Under the pieces are notes generated by a model. That model saw only the letters and a list, made by a program, of their open reading frames with translations, searched no databases and was not told where the DNA came from. From Deltaproteobacteria bacterium (lineage in GTDB: Bacteria > Myxococcota_A > UBA9160 > UBA4427), in NCBI GenBank assembly GCA_029261835.1, contig JAJDAO010000078.1, positions 124,001 through 188,000 on the forward strand: DNA of 64,000 bases. The letters are read 5' to 3'. The position numbers were made by a program, and so were the translations under genes. Position 1 is the stretch's first letter. Each line of letters begins with the position of its first letter. This document shows, piece by piece, positions 9,853-18,035 of the stretch.

Positions 9853-10161
9853 GTGAGCACTTGCTTCGACCCGACACTGAACAGCCGAGCCGCAGCCCCG
9901 TCCCCACAAACGGGCGACGCCTCTCACGAGAAACAGGAGTTCGAACGATTCCTGGAGCACGCTCAGCAGCGGGAGCGAAGCGATCAGGGCGCTCGCTCAC
10001 TGCGGGCCTGGCTCGAGCTCGCCGAGGCCTGGCGCATCACTCAGGCGCTGCGCGACTGCCGCGGCAACCGTTCCGCCGCGGCACGCACGCTGGGTATCGG
10101 TCGGCGAACCCTCTACAGCAAGATGGAGAAGCTGAACATCAGCGCCACCTGGGGGATCTGA
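9853..10161 (+). CDS. Small Fis-type helix-turn-helix DNA-binding protein
   Basis: A 102 aa protein whose C-terminal third (ALRDCRGNRSAAARTLGIGR, then RTLYSKMEKL) is a Fis/NtrC-type HTH_8 helix-turn-helix. The N-terminal half is low-complexity followed by a charged helix (about residues 29-60). It has no receiver or AAA+ domain, so it is not an RpoN activator itself. The GTG at 9853 has GGAGG 10 nt upstream and lies downstream of the predicted sigma-54 transcription start. It diverges from glnB-glnA behind its own sigma-54-type promoter, suggesting a role in nitrogen response. DNA-binding class firm; target genes unknown. Confidence 0.8.
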   Translation: MSTCFDPTLNSRAAAPSPQTGDASHEKQEFERFLEHAQQRERSDQGARSLRAWLELAEAWRITQALRDCRGNRSAAARTLGIGRRTLYSKMEKLNISATWGI

Positions 10162-10190
10162 GCGGCTGCGTCCAACTGTTCCGGAGTACG

Positions 10191-10224
10191 AAGGGGCGCG
10201 ACAGCCGAAGCAGCCGCGCCCCTT
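10191..10224. terminator. Convergent terminator between the Fis-type gene and the porin
   Basis: Inverted repeat AAGGGGCGCG / CGCGCCCCTT with a 14-nt loop, followed by TTTA on the plus strand, placed between two converging genes. Confidence 0.7.
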
Positions 10225-10246
10225 TACCCAGCTCTGTGGCGTCCCG

Positions 10247-11560
10247 CTAGAACTGGTAGAGGAGCTGCACGAGCCCCACGACCTGGCTCTCCTGGGTTAC
10301 CAGCAGGTTCTTGTTCAGCAGCGCGTTCGGGCCGGTGCGGTCCCAGCGGATCTCGGCCTTTGCCGACAGATTGTCGGTGAGCGCGTGATCGAGCGTGCCC
10401 GTCAGCGTGAGGGCCTTCGCCTTCGCCGCGCCGGTGGTCTTCGTGATCAGGTACTCGCCGCGCACCGCCACACCGGTCGAATCCAGTACTGCGAGACGCG
10501 CCGCCAGCGCGATGCCGTGCTGGTTCACGTTGGGTCCCGTGTTGTTCATTTTCTTGTAGTCGTAGTTGATCCAGGTATCGAGGTTGTCCGTGGGGCGGGC
10601 GGTGAGCAGAACGTCCACCAGAGTGGTCTTGTTCGCGAGCGCAGCGGCGCCCGCAGCACCGGTCGGGCCGTCGGTCCCGTAGTTGACCCCGACCGCGGCC
10701 GAATAGTTGTCGGTCCTGTAGGCGACCTGACTCGTCAGCGCCTTGCCCTTTCGGCTATCGACGCCTCCAATGCTGCCCGCATTCACGTTGGCAGCGCGCT
10801 CGTTGCTGATGGGGCTGTTGAGAGCCCCCACCGCGATCGAGAGACCATCGATGATCTCGCTGCTCGCAACGGCGCCCAAACCGGTGGTCGGCTGGATGCC
10901 CCATACGCGACCACGCGTGATATTGAAGTTCGCATTGGTCTGTGTCACCTCCGCACCGAGCAATGTCGGAAGCTGGCCGGCGTCGATCTGAACGTCCTTG
11001 CCCAGGGGCGCGAGGTAGCTCACATACGCGGAGTAGAGACCCACCGTCATGGCCTCGTCGCCCGTGGCGAGAGTCGGGTTGACGTTGTCGGTCGCCTGGC
11101 CCGCGGAGAAGTCTACGTGGAAGCCGCCGCGGCTCTCCTCGGTCGGGGCCTTGTCGATCTCGATCCAGACCTGATCGAGCTGAAAAGTGTTGGGGCTCCC
11201 GTGACCGACGAAGCCGTTCTGCCCGGCACCCATCGCCGCGTTGTTCGAGCCGTTGGAGTTGTAGTTGTAGCTCACCGCCGCCCACGCATTGATGTCGGTC
11301 TTCTCGATGAAGCTCGACAGCGCGTTGGCGGAGCCACGCTCTTCAGTGAGCCCGGCGGACTCGATCACATCCTGCTGGCTCCGGACAGTGGCGTCGGCCT
11401 CGCTGAGCTGATCCGTTGCAGCTTCAAGGCGATCCTCCATCTGAGCCATCCGCTCCTCCATGACGCGGAGCTTTTCCTCGATCTCGCTTGCGGCCGCGAG
11501 CTGCGGCACGAGCAGCATGCCAACGGCCATGATCACGGCGGTTCTATGGATCAATCGCAT
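10247..11560 (-). CDS. Outer-membrane beta-barrel porin (BBP2/OmpL-like)
   Basis: 437 aa with a clear signal peptide (MRLIHRTAVIMAVGMLLVPQ, then LAAA-S). A coiled coil follows at about residues 25-75 (EEKLRVMEERMAQMEDRLEA), a trimer-stalk feature of porins. The rest has alternating aromatic beta-strands and ends in LLYQF, the C-terminal Phe needed for BAM-mediated assembly. The pattern fits the 'putative beta-barrel porin-2' family (PF07642), which forms diffusion channels; the substrate is unknown. A GGGAG ribosome-binding site precedes the ATG. Its position beside the nitrogen genes suggests, but does not prove, a nutrient-uptake role. Confidence 0.8.
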   Translation of the reverse strand: MRLIHRTAVIMAVGMLLVPQLAAASEIEEKLRVMEERMAQMEDRLEAATDQLSEADATVRSQQDVIESAGLTEERGSANALSSFIEKTDINAWAAVSYNYNSNGSNNAAMGAGQNGFVGHGSPNTFQLDQVWIEIDKAPTEESRGGFHVDFSAGQATDNVNPTLATGDEAMTVGLYSAYVSYLAPLGKDVQIDAGQLPTLLGAEVTQTNANFNITRGRVWGIQPTTGLGAVASSEIIDGLSIAVGALNSPISNERAANVNAGSIGGVDSRKGKALTSQVAYRTDNYSAAVGVNYGTDGPTGAAGAAALANKTTLVDVLLTARPTDNLDTWINYDYKKMNNTGPNVNQHGIALAARLAVLDSTGVAVRGEYLITKTTGAAKAKALTLTGTLDHALTDNLSAKAEIRWDRTGPNALLNKNLLVTQESQVVGLVQLLYQF

Positions 11561-12103
11561 TGTGTTTCTCCCTGGCTGATGATTCGCTGTCAGGATCTCG
11601 GGTGTCGGGGCCTCGAGAGCCCATCCGCGGCGACACCCTTCGACTATCTCCTGCTTCCTGTCTCTTGTCTCGTTCGCACTCAGTCATCACGACACATACT
11701 CGAGACTCACATGGCTTCTCGAGTGCTGCTCGCCTCCGCTCACGCTCTTCTGCGAGACGGCGGCGAACCGATCGGCGGCTCTCCGAACTGATCAGCGACG
11801 TTGCTGACCACGATCAAGCGAATGGCTCGGGCTCAGAACCTCGCGCATTTCTCCCTCGCTGGAAAGAGCCTGCGCAACACGAGCGCGGCGGCTCGAAGAG
11901 GAACGGGGGAGCGACAAAGAGGAGAACGAACGTCCATTCTCTGCTTCGTCTGTGCCACAATCGACCCGAGTGCGCGTGATCTCGCTTGGCTGCATCGAGG
12001 CGGGGAGACACCGCCGCGAGCGACAAACGAGCGCTTGTTCGGTGCCATCGCCAGCTCGCTGTGGCGGTGTCCCGGGAGAAAGGCTGCCGAGCCGTACCGA
12101 CCG
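11561..12103. other. Gene-free interval upstream of the porin
   Basis: About 540 bp with no convincing gene on either strand. Open frames here are unsupported by codon pattern or recognisable motifs. It must hold the porin promoter near its left end and the 3' end of the minus-strand operon near its right end. A separated 9-bp inverted repeat (GACACCGCC / GGCGGTGTC, about 12008-12075) is visible but has no clear role. Confidence 0.5.
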
Positions 12104-12817
12104 CTAGCAGGATGCGGCGCGGCCAAGGCGCCACAGTCCACAGCTATCGAAATGCGCCACGGTGCGGGGGCAGAGCGTGGTATCGCCGGCCGCGTGTGCG
12201 CGTTCGAGCCATGCGAAGTCCGCGACCGTATCGAGGTCGACGCTCGGCTCGAGGACGCGACAGCGCAGCCCGAGTCGTCGCGCGTTTGCGAGTGTTTCGT
12301 CGAGAACCGATCCCGTGCTCATCGGGTGGTCGAAGAGTCCGGGAACCGGAGCGCGAAGACCGATCAGAGCGTAGCCACCATCGAAATCCGGTGTCACGAC
12401 GACGTCGTTCTCCATCAGGCCGTCGAGTGCCATCTCCACGTCGTGGGGACCGAGCACCGGGCTGTCGCTGCTTCTGAGCAGGATCCGCTCGGCGCCGCCG
12501 GCAGCCGCCTCGGCGACGGCCCAGGTCATGCGTTCGGAGAGCCCCAGTCCCTGTTGCACGATGACGCGGAGATTCTGCGGCACCAGCGAAGCGAACTCGG
12601 CACAGGCCTCGGCGGGATGAATGCTCACCACGGGCTCGATCCCGAGCGCCTCGGCCAACGCGCTGGTCGCCTCCAACACATCGGCGAGCATCTCGCCATA
12701 GAGGGCAGCCGCCTGCTCGGGAGAGAGTGGCGGTGTCATGCGAGTCTTCACCATGCCCGGCCGCGGCGCCTTGGCGAAGACGACGATGACGCTGCCGCCG
12801 GCAACGAACGCAGTCAA
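12104..12817 (-). CDS. DUF2064 / TIGR04282-type glycosyltransferase-like protein
   Basis: About 237 aa with the GT-A-like fold of the DUF2064 family. Near the N-terminus is VIVVFAKAPRPGMVKTRM (nucleotide-binding segment), in the middle LRSSDSPVLGPHDVEMAL, and TPDFDGGYALIGL follows. Members resemble cofactor guanylyltransferases and glycosyltransferases, but no activity is established. The start is uncertain. A TTG at 12817 overlaps the upstream ygfZ-like stop (TTGA), the coupling used elsewhere in this operon; an in-frame ATG at 12883 would overlap that gene by 70 bp. It is the last gene of a five-gene minus-strand operon. Confidence 0.8.
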   Translation of the reverse strand: MTAFVAGGSVIVVFAKAPRPGMVKTRMTPPLSPEQAAALYGEMLADVLEATSALAEALGIEPVVSIHPAEACAEFASLVPQNLRVIVQQGLGLSERMTWAVAEAAAGGAERILLRSSDSPVLGPHDVEMALDGLMENDVVVTPDFDGGYALIGLRAPVPGLFDHPMSTGSVLDETLANARRLGLRCRVLEPSVDLDTVADFAWLERAHAAGDTTLCPRTVAHFDSCGLWRLGRAASC

Positions 12818-13818
12818 GTCGCCACGCCCTTGTGCGCGACGAATGGCAACTTCGATATGACGGCCGTGACTTCTCCCGCACACACGTCGGTACCGGGCTC
12901 GGCATGCTCGCGCCGCACGAAGCCCAGACCGATGGCACCAACTTCAGGCGAAGAGCACGCACTCGTCACTTCACCCGTCTTCCGACCATTGACACTGACG
13001 GGTGTGTCCGGCCCGGGCGGCGCGTTTCCTGAGAACTTGAAGCCAACGAGCAGATGGTTGACGTGGCCACGAGTGCGCAGGCGCGCCACGATCTCTTGCC
13101 CGACGTAGCAGCCTTTGTTCGTCGAGATCGCGTGCCCGAGCCGCGCTTCATCGGGTAGGACATCCTCGTCGAGCTCGGCCCCGAGCAGCGGGACGCCGGC
13201 TTCGATGCGAAGCACTTCGAGCAAGTCGGAGCGGGTAGGCACGAGGCCGTGCGCACTTCCCGCTTCGCCAAGCGCCCGCGTGACGTCATCGATTGCGCCG
13301 GGTGCCATGAAGAGTCGCCGGGCGGGTTCGCCGGACCAGCCATAAGCGGCGCACACGACAGCATGCCCGGCCAGCTCTATCTCGCGACAGGCCTCGGGTG
13401 CGAGATCGTCTTCGGCTCCCGTCAGAGCGCTGATGATCGCCGGAGAGCTCGAGCCTTCCAGAGCGAGCTGATGGAGTCCCTCGCTCGCATCATCGAGCTC
13501 GACGTCATCCGCAATAATGTGGCGATGCAGCCGCTCGAGCACACGCGGAATCGCCTCGCCAGCCGTTTCGAGCCAGATCTCCTCATCCAAGAGTGAGACA
13601 TGGAGATCTGCCACGATGGCGCCTTTGGGCGTCAGCAGCAGCGCGTAGCAGCCCGACTGCTGACCACCGGACTCCAGCGCGCCAATGTGTGCCGAAAGCA
13701 TTCCGTCGAGCCAGCGCACGCGGTCGCGGCCGCGCACGCGGATCAGGCCGCGCTCCGGCAGGCTGAAGAGCCCCGCACCTTCGCGCACCGCCCGCGTCTG
13801 TGCCACCTCGGTCGTCAC
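12814..13818 (-). CDS. ygfZ: YgfZ/GcvT-like folate-binding protein
   Basis: 334 aa from a GTG at 13818 that overlaps the upstream gene's stop (GTGA). The longer open frame is an out-of-frame shadow of that neighbour. YgfZ/IBA57 proteins use tetrahydrofolate to help repair or assemble certain Fe-S clusters. Visible here are the GcvT-like N-terminal fold (RVRGRDRVRWLDGMLSAHI) and the diagnostic K-G-C-Y-x-G-Q-E in STNKGCYVGQEIVARLRTRG, with its conserved Cys. Family call is firm; its role in Fe-S maintenance is from the family. Confidence 0.88.
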   Translation of the reverse strand: MTTEVAQTRAVREGAGLFSLPERGLIRVRGRDRVRWLDGMLSAHIGALESGGQQSGCYALLLTPKGAIVADLHVSLLDEEIWLETAGEAIPRVLERLHRHIIADDVELDDASEGLHQLALEGSSSPAIISALTGAEDDLAPEACREIELAGHAVVCAAYGWSGEPARRLFMAPGAIDDVTRALGEAGSAHGLVPTRSDLLEVLRIEAGVPLLGAELDEDVLPDEARLGHAISTNKGCYVGQEIVARLRTRGHVNHLLVGFKFSGNAPPGPDTPVSVNGRKTGEVTSACSSPEVGAIGLGFVRREHAEPGTDVCAGEVTAVISKLPFVAHKGVAT

Positions 13819-14876
13819 TGTTTGGATCCCTCGTCGCGATCTCCGCTCGCCACGGTGGTCTTCGGCCGAGATCCGGCTGCAGCCGGCAGCGGCAGCGGGC
13901 CGTAGAGCGCCTCGGCACGAGCGTCCTGGGCCTTCTTCCAATCCGCAAAGTGTTCCTGGACCGCATCGTACTCGTCTTCGAGATCGACATCGATCGCGCA
14001 GCCACCGGCCTCTGTAGTGACGAAACGAAAACGCGTGTCGAGGATTCGGCTGCACACGCGTTCGTTGACCTCGACCGTGACGATCCCCCGCAGCCAGTCG
14101 GCGAGCCAGCGCATGCCCCAACGATCCGCCAATCCCGCCAGGTGCATGATGCTGTAGAGCAGAACGATCATGGGACCGCCGGCCTTCGGCCAGAAGAGCT
14201 TCCAGGCCAGGACGGCCATGTTCCAGAACTCGCGTTGGTGACGGTGCTCGTACATCTCTTCGATGCGATACCGGTTGCCGAGGCGGGCCGGGCGGGCGTA
14301 GTGGAGATTGCTCTGCCGCAGGCGTCCCTCCCGCAAATTGAAGTACGCCACCTCGATCCCGCTCTCGCCCGGGGCTCGCGGGCGAAAGGCCTCCAGTGAT
14401 TCCTCAGTCACCAACCCACATGCGTAGTCACAATCGAGCTCGTTCGACTGCTCGATGAAGGCGGAAATCTCTTGCGCTGTCGCAAACGGGAGATCGCCCG
14501 AGAGATAGAGGATCCGCTGGTCGACTTCTTGACCGACCGGGTCACGTCCCCGCTCGACATCGCGAGAGAGAACGCGGCGAAACGTCTCCCAAGAATTCTC
14601 CATCAGGCTTCGAAACTGCTCGACGATGAACAACGGCTTGCTGATCTCGGCGCGAACAGCCGGGTCGGCGAAGACGGCCTCGAGCCGCGCGCGGTTGCCC
14701 ACCACCCAGACCTCGGAGACTTCGGGGACACTCTGCAGCGTCGCTACGACATGGGCGACCAGCGGTCGTCCCGCAACCTCGAGGAAGACCTTGCTGTCGC
14801 CGTACACCGCTTTGGCCGCGCGTGTGTCACCAGCGGTCACGATGGCGGGAAGGAACACGAGACTACTCGTCGCCAT
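13815..14876 (-). CDS. Nucleotidyltransferase (MobA/NTP-transferase type)
   Basis: 353 aa from the ATG at 14876 (MATSSLVFLPAIVTAGDTRA). This start overlaps the dodecin stop by 14 bp; the longer frame upstream is a dodecin shadow. The N-terminus looks like an NTP-transferase Rossmann fold (PAIVTAGD, then KVFLEVAGRPLVAHVVATL), and LYLSGDLPFA supplies the metal-binding Asp. A hydrophobic stretch at about 230-250 (FWPKAGGPMIVLLYSIMHLA) suggests membrane association. The C-terminus (about 280-330) has an extra alpha/beta domain I do not recognise. The sugar or cofactor substrate is unknown. Confidence 0.7.
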   Translation of the reverse strand: MATSSLVFLPAIVTAGDTRAAKAVYGDSKVFLEVAGRPLVAHVVATLQSVPEVSEVWVVGNRARLEAVFADPAVRAEISKPLFIVEQFRSLMENSWETFRRVLSRDVERGRDPVGQEVDQRILYLSGDLPFATAQEISAFIEQSNELDCDYACGLVTEESLEAFRPRAPGESGIEVAYFNLREGRLRQSNLHYARPARLGNRYRIEEMYEHRHQREFWNMAVLAWKLFWPKAGGPMIVLLYSIMHLAGLADRWGMRWLADWLRGIVTVEVNERVCSRILDTRFRFVTTEAGGCAIDVDLEDEYDAVQEHFADWKKAQDARAEALYGPLPLPAAAGSRPKTTVASGDRDEGSKQ

Positions 14877-15075
14877 CCTCGAGGAGGAAGACCACCTGCA
14901 GCGTGACGAGGAACTCGCTGATGCGTCCATCCTCGACCGTGGCCTTCTCCTCGATGACCCGGATGCTCGTGATGCCGCGCAGAGTCTGTCGCGCCCGCTC
15001 CAAGCCAAGCCTGGCGGCGTCCTGCCAGCCCTCGGTAGAGGCGGACGTAATGGTGGAAACCGATGCTATTGCCAT
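14863..15075 (-). CDS. Dodecin family protein (copy 1)
   Basis: 70 aa small flavin-binding dodecamer family (MAIASVSTITSAS..., ending VVFLLEDGDE), with the beta-alpha-beta-beta pattern and the VEDGRISEF segment typical of dodecins. Dodecins store or buffer flavins such as FMN and riboflavin. The aromatic residue that sandwiches flavin in characterised dodecins (Trp in the '...LDWFEV' segment) is Ser37 here (GITSIRV), so flavin binding may be altered. It is second in an operon with another dodecin 46 bp upstream and overlaps the NTP transferase start. The ATG at 15075 gives the normal family length. Confidence 0.85.
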   Translation of the reverse strand: MAIASVSTITSASTEGWQDAARLGLERARQTLRGITSIRVIEEKATVEDGRISEFLVTLQVVFLLEDGDE

Positions 15076-15121
15076 GCTGCGTCGACCTCGTTCTTCCCGC
15101 TTGCCTGCCGCCTGTCGCCGG

Positions 15122-15343
15122 CTACCAGTGCTGCTCGCTACGTGGGGCCACATCGAAGACGAGCCGCAAGCGCACGCGATACTCGGCGATTTCGGCCCGC
15201 TCGATCTTGATCGACTTGCCCACCACCTCGATCTCCTGGATGCCGCGCAAGGTGCTGTTCGCCCGCTTCAGCACGGCGCGGGCCGCGTCCTCGAAGCTCT
15301 GCGGCGAGGATCCGATGATTTCGCTGACCTTGCTCACCCACAT
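15122..15343 (-). CDS. Dodecin family protein (copy 2)
   Basis: 73 aa, from the ATG at 15343 (MWVSKVSEIIGSSPQSFEDA). It matches the dodecin core well: KVxEIIGSS, the ALKRA-type helix, TLRGI, then EIAEYRVRLRLVFDV. As in copy 1 the flavin-stacking Trp position is replaced, here by Glu37. It is the first gene of the five-gene minus-strand operon. The two copies are clearly paralogous but divergent, so they may form mixed or differently loaded shells. The frame continues upstream to 15571, but that part lies in the tRNA-associated repeat and is not coding. Confidence 0.85.
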   Translation of the reverse strand: MWVSKVSEIIGSSPQSFEDAARAVLKRANSTLRGIQEIEVVGKSIKIERAEIAEYRVRLRLVFDVAPRSEQHW

Positions 15344-15484
15344 GCGAGCACCCCCGCCGCCCGCACTCCGCAACGAGGCGACGACTTTCGCAACGACATT
15401 CACCGCAAAGTAGCGCGAGTTCAGGCGGCTCCCAGCGGGACGCAAGCCGCTGGGCAACGGGGACACGCTGGCGGCGCGCCGCTC

Positions 15485-15610
15485 TGGGCCGATCGGGGGA
15501 TCGGAAAGCCTGCCGGGAGCGGGGGATGGCGGGTTTCGGACCCATTCACGTCTCTGAGGCGGCCGGTGCACTCGAGTTCACGGCCTCATCGACCGCCGAA
15601 ACGATGCTCG
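15485..15610. repeat. tRNA-flanking repeat, left copy
   Basis: About 125 bp similar by eye (roughly three quarters identical, with small gaps) to 35095-35222. Shared segments include GCCGATCGG, CCGGGAGC, ATGGCGGGT, CGGACCCA, CATCTCTGAGGCG-like sequence, CACGGCCTCA and CTCGGG. In both places it lies on the 3' side of a tRNA-Ala or its remnant, in the same orientation. The interval 15344-15484 between it and the dodecin operon shows no gene. Confidence 0.7.
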
Positions 15611-15693
15611 GGCCGTACGCAGCTCTCTCGGTTAAATCGCTGTAAAACAATAGTTTTTCTATATTGGCCAGAGAGCGGATTGTAGCGAGTGGA

Positions 15694-15759
15694 TTGTGGA
15701 GCCTGAGCCGTTCGAGACGCCGACCCTCACGTCGCGAGCGCAGGCCGCTCTGTCAGTCG
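15694..15759 (-). pseudogene. Decayed tRNA-Ala copy
   Basis: About 65 bp align with the intact tRNA-Ala at 35291-35366 in the same orientation. The acceptor 3' side (GTGGAGCC), T-arm (CGTTCGA, CGCCGACC) and part of the anticodon arm and D-arm are shared. Substitutions break the stems and the 5' acceptor strand is lost, so it cannot be functional. With the shared repeat beside it, this marks the left border of the accessory region. Confidence 0.65.
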
Positions 15760-15769
15760 GGGTGGGGAA

Positions 15770-16195
15770 CGGCTTGAGGGCAGCACGAGGGCCCCAATCC
15801 AGAGCTCGGGAAGCGAGGCACAAGGCAGCGGCTCGTTTCGCTATCCGCCCGAGGGCTTCGTTCTCGGCGACATCGGCGGAACGCGGGTCCCCTGCATCTC
15901 GGCTCAGCTCCAGATCCTCTGTCACCTTGGCCACGAGCCCACTCCCGAGGACGCTCGCGACGTCCTCTTGCTCTGCCGCCAGTTCGGACTACGGGTTGCC
16001 TCCAGCTGTCGGCACTTCGGTGGCCATGGTGCGGGCTTCTATGAAGAAGCCGCTGACGAGCCCCGCGGTGAGGGTCGACTTCCGTCACCGATTCACTGCT
16101 CGCGCTCGACTTCCCACCGGCATCCTGTTTCGACGGCTTGCCGGGCTCGCTGCCAGCGAACAGCGCCGCGCGATCGATCCGTGGTAGCGTTCTGA
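15770..16195 (+). pseudogene. Remnant of a small nucleotidyltransferase gene (C-terminal part)
   Basis: Frame starting at 15770 reads FRYPPEGFVLGDIGGTRVPC then ISAQLQILCHLGHEPTPEDA then RDVLLLCRQFGL. This resembles the C-terminal end of stand-alone nucleotidyltransferases of the aminoglycoside/lincosamide type, in which 'VPCLSAEVQ...HTGYEP...DRRDV...L..RFGL' is typical. The N-terminal catalytic half is absent and the frame reads on as basic, non-homologous sequence to 16195. I read it as a gene tail cut off at the island edge. Similarity was judged by eye only. Confidence 0.45.
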
Positions 16196-16274
16196 CGGCG
16201 GGCGAGTGTGCTTCAGCGTTGACCGTCAGCGCTGCTCGGCGCAGCCAGAGCCCCGCTCCCTTGGACGGCCGTGT

Positions 16275-16724
16275 ATGCGAAGTTTCGCGGAGACCATTGA
16301 GATCGTCGCCGATTCGGACCGGGTCTGGCGAGCGCTCAGTATCCCTGCCGAGGTGATCTGCTGGGACACGGGAGTCGTCGAGCCGCTCGATGCCCCGCCC
16401 GACTATCCGAGCGCTGGGCAACACGTCCGCTGGCGCTATCGCCTCGGCCCGCTGCCGCTCATTCTTCACGACTGCCCTACCCGAGTCGAATCGGGCTCGC
16501 TTCTGCGTTCCTCCATCCGGCTCGGTCCCTTCGATTTCGATGAGACCTACACACTCCGTGACAAGGGGGCATCCGCTACTCAGCTCACCGCCGAGTTGTC
16601 AGTGGCAAGCGCCGTCCCGGTGCTTGGCTCCCTGCTCGAGCGAATCGTGGGCCAACCGCTTGCGCGTTCCACGGTGCGCAACTCGCTCGCCGCCATCAAA
16701 CGCCACTGTGAACGACCCGAGTAG
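16275..16724 (+). CDS. SRPBCC-family protein
   Basis: 149 aa from the ATG at 16275 (MRSFAETIEIVADSDRVWRA). The N-terminal beta-strand with VWRAL, the acidic turn, the long central sheet and the C-terminal helix (SLLERIVGQPLARSTVRNSL) fit the START/SRPBCC ligand-binding fold (polyketide cyclase-like). No catalytic residues can be assigned and the ligand is unknown. The upstream frame to 16206 lacks homology. It is the first intact gene of the accessory region and is followed by an attC-like palindrome. Confidence 0.65.
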   Translation: MRSFAETIEIVADSDRVWRALSIPAEVICWDTGVVEPLDAPPDYPSAGQHVRWRYRLGPLPLILHDCPTRVESGSLLRSSIRLGPFDFDETYTLRDKGASATQLTAELSVASAVPVLGSLLERIVGQPLARSTVRNSLAAIKRHCERPE

Positions 16725-16798
16725 TTCGGCCTGAGCAGCTCGGCGCGACCAGTCGGCTTGTTCCCAAGCCGGTTGGCGCCGAGCCGTTGGCCCACGAA
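16725..16798. repeat. Imperfect palindrome upstream of the carbonic anhydrase (attC-like)
   Basis: Arms GCTCGGCGC..CGGCTTG (16738-16760) and CAAGCCG..GGCGCCGAGC (16765-16784) pair around a TTCC loop. Three extra bases are unpaired in the left arm. Outer TTCG (16725) and CGAA (16795) also match. GTTGGCC (16786-16792) lies 20 nt before the next start codon. A long hairpin with extrahelical bases, not followed by a T run, is unlike a terminator and like integron attC sites. Confidence 0.5.
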
Positions 16799-16812
16799 GG
16801 ATCAGAGAACCG

Positions 16813-17448
16813 ATGATATCAGCGCACGAGGCACTCCAACGTCTACAAGAAGGGAACCGCCGCTTCACATCGGGCATGCAGAAACGCGACGCGTATCTGA
16901 GTCAGTCACAGAGAGCCGAAATGGCTGCGGGGCAAGAGCCCTTCGCGATCATCCTCGGCTGTTCGGATTCGCGGGTGGCGGCGGAGATCGTATTCGACCA
17001 GGGACTCGGCGACCTCTTTGTCATCCGCGTGGCCGGCAATATCGTGGCGCGCTCTCAGGTTGGCAGTGTCGAGTTCGCAGCGGCGCGGTTCGGCACCCGA
17101 CTCGTCGTGGTCTTGGGGCATTCCCAGTGCGGGGCCGTTCTCGCCACATTGGAAGAACTTCGACAACCGATGCAGAGCCAATCGCCGAACCTGCGTTCGA
17201 TCGTTGATCGTATCCGGCCGTGCGTCGAGGAGTTGATGGGAAGCGAGCTGCGGCACGACTCGGAAGCGCTCGTTGGGCACGCAGTTCGCGCCAACATCGA
17301 CGCCTCGGTGAACCATCTACGGCACGGCTCGGAGATTCTGGAGCGACTGATCCAGGACGACGGCCTCCTCGTGATCGGCGCCGAGTATTCATTGGAGACT
17401 GGAGAGGTCGAGTTCTTCGATGGTGTGGAGGCCACCCAACACCGATGA
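16813..17448 (+). CDS. Beta-class carbonic anhydrase
   Basis: 211 aa zinc enzyme interconverting CO2 and bicarbonate. The zinc ligands and Asp-Arg dyad are visible in GCSDSRVAAEIVFDQGLGDL, RVAGNIVARSQVGSVEFA, and VVLGHSQCGAVLA (His and Cys ligands). Length and motifs fit the bacterial beta class. It is a single-gene unit between two palindromic elements. Its 3' end (CCCAACACCGATGA) is almost identical to the end of an acetyltransferase fragment at 34.95 kb, suggesting a shared recombination boundary. Confidence 0.93.
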   Translation: MISAHEALQRLQEGNRRFTSGMQKRDAYLSQSQRAEMAAGQEPFAIILGCSDSRVAAEIVFDQGLGDLFVIRVAGNIVARSQVGSVEFAAARFGTRLVVVLGHSQCGAVLATLEELRQPMQSQSPNLRSIVDRIRPCVEELMGSELRHDSEALVGHAVRANIDASVNHLRHGSEILERLIQDDGLLVIGAEYSLETGEVEFFDGVEATQHR

Positions 17449-17479
17449 AGCCCCCCGCTTTCGACGACTCCGTTGAATT

Positions 17480-17518
17480 GGCCCACGCAGCCATCGGTCG
17501 GCACACTCTGCTTGGGCC
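17480..17518. repeat. Short inverted repeat between carbonic anhydrase and GNAT genes (attC-like family)
   Basis: GGCCCACGCAG (17480-17490) and CTGCTTGGGCC (17508-17518) pair at 10 of 11 positions. The surrounding sequence (TTGAATTG, CAGCCATC, CGGCA-ACT) matches the longer elements at 27051-27152 and 33191-33297, so this is a shortened member. It ends 15 bp before the GNAT start. Confidence 0.5.
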
Positions 17519-17533
17519 CGCTCTTGAGAGACC

Positions 17534-17953
17534 ATGAGGATCCGAGTCTTCCAGAAGTCAGACGAGTCCTCGGTCATCTCCCTGTGGCAGAGATGCGACC
17601 TGCTGCGTCCGTGGAACGACCCCAAGAAGGACATTCAGCGGAAGCTGGACGTTCAGCCGGAGCTGTTTCTCGTGGGTGTGCTGGACGATGATGTCGTGGC
17701 CACGGTCATGGCCGGATACGAAGGCCACCGCGGATGGGTCAACTACCTGGCCGTAGCTTCAGAGCATCGCCGGAAGGGGCTGGGTCGCGCCATGATGGCC
17801 GAAGCGGAGAGTCTGCTGAAACAGACACGGTGCCCGAAGCTCAACCTCCAGATTCGTGGCAGCAACACCTCCGCGATCGAGTTCTATCGACGGCTTGGCT
17901 ACCAGGCTGACGATGTCGTGAGTCTCGGGAAGCGGCTCGAGCAAGACGAATAG
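17534..17953 (+). CDS. GNAT acetyltransferase, YpeA-like
   Basis: 139 aa acetyl-CoA-dependent N-acetyltransferase. Motif A is V-A-S-E-H-R-R-K-G-L-G-R-A (R/QxxGxG/A pyrophosphate loop), and NTSAIEFYRRLGYQADDV is the C-terminal motif B. SLWQRCDLLRPWNDPKKDI and WVNYLAVASEHRRKG resemble the YpeA group. The acceptor is unknown. It is a stand-alone unit in the accessory region, with the attC-like inverted repeat just upstream. Confidence 0.88.
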   Translation: MRIRVFQKSDESSVISLWQRCDLLRPWNDPKKDIQRKLDVQPELFLVGVLDDDVVATVMAGYEGHRGWVNYLAVASEHRRKGLGRAMMAEAESLLKQTRCPKLNLQIRGSNTSAIEFYRRLGYQADDVVSLGKRLEQDE

Positions 17954-18035
17954 GCGTGAAGCGGCCCGGCACCCATGACGCGCCCGGTTGGCGATAGGCG
18001 CTGACGTCCCTCGACAGCTGCCTGGCGAAGCGGTC

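Noticed and set aside
10385..11791. 468-codon plus-strand open frame
   Set aside because: Antisense to the porin, whose signal peptide, coiled coil and terminal Phe are clear.
11801..13108. 435-codon plus-strand open frame
   Set aside because: Antisense to the DUF2064 and YgfZ genes; no homology and poor composition.
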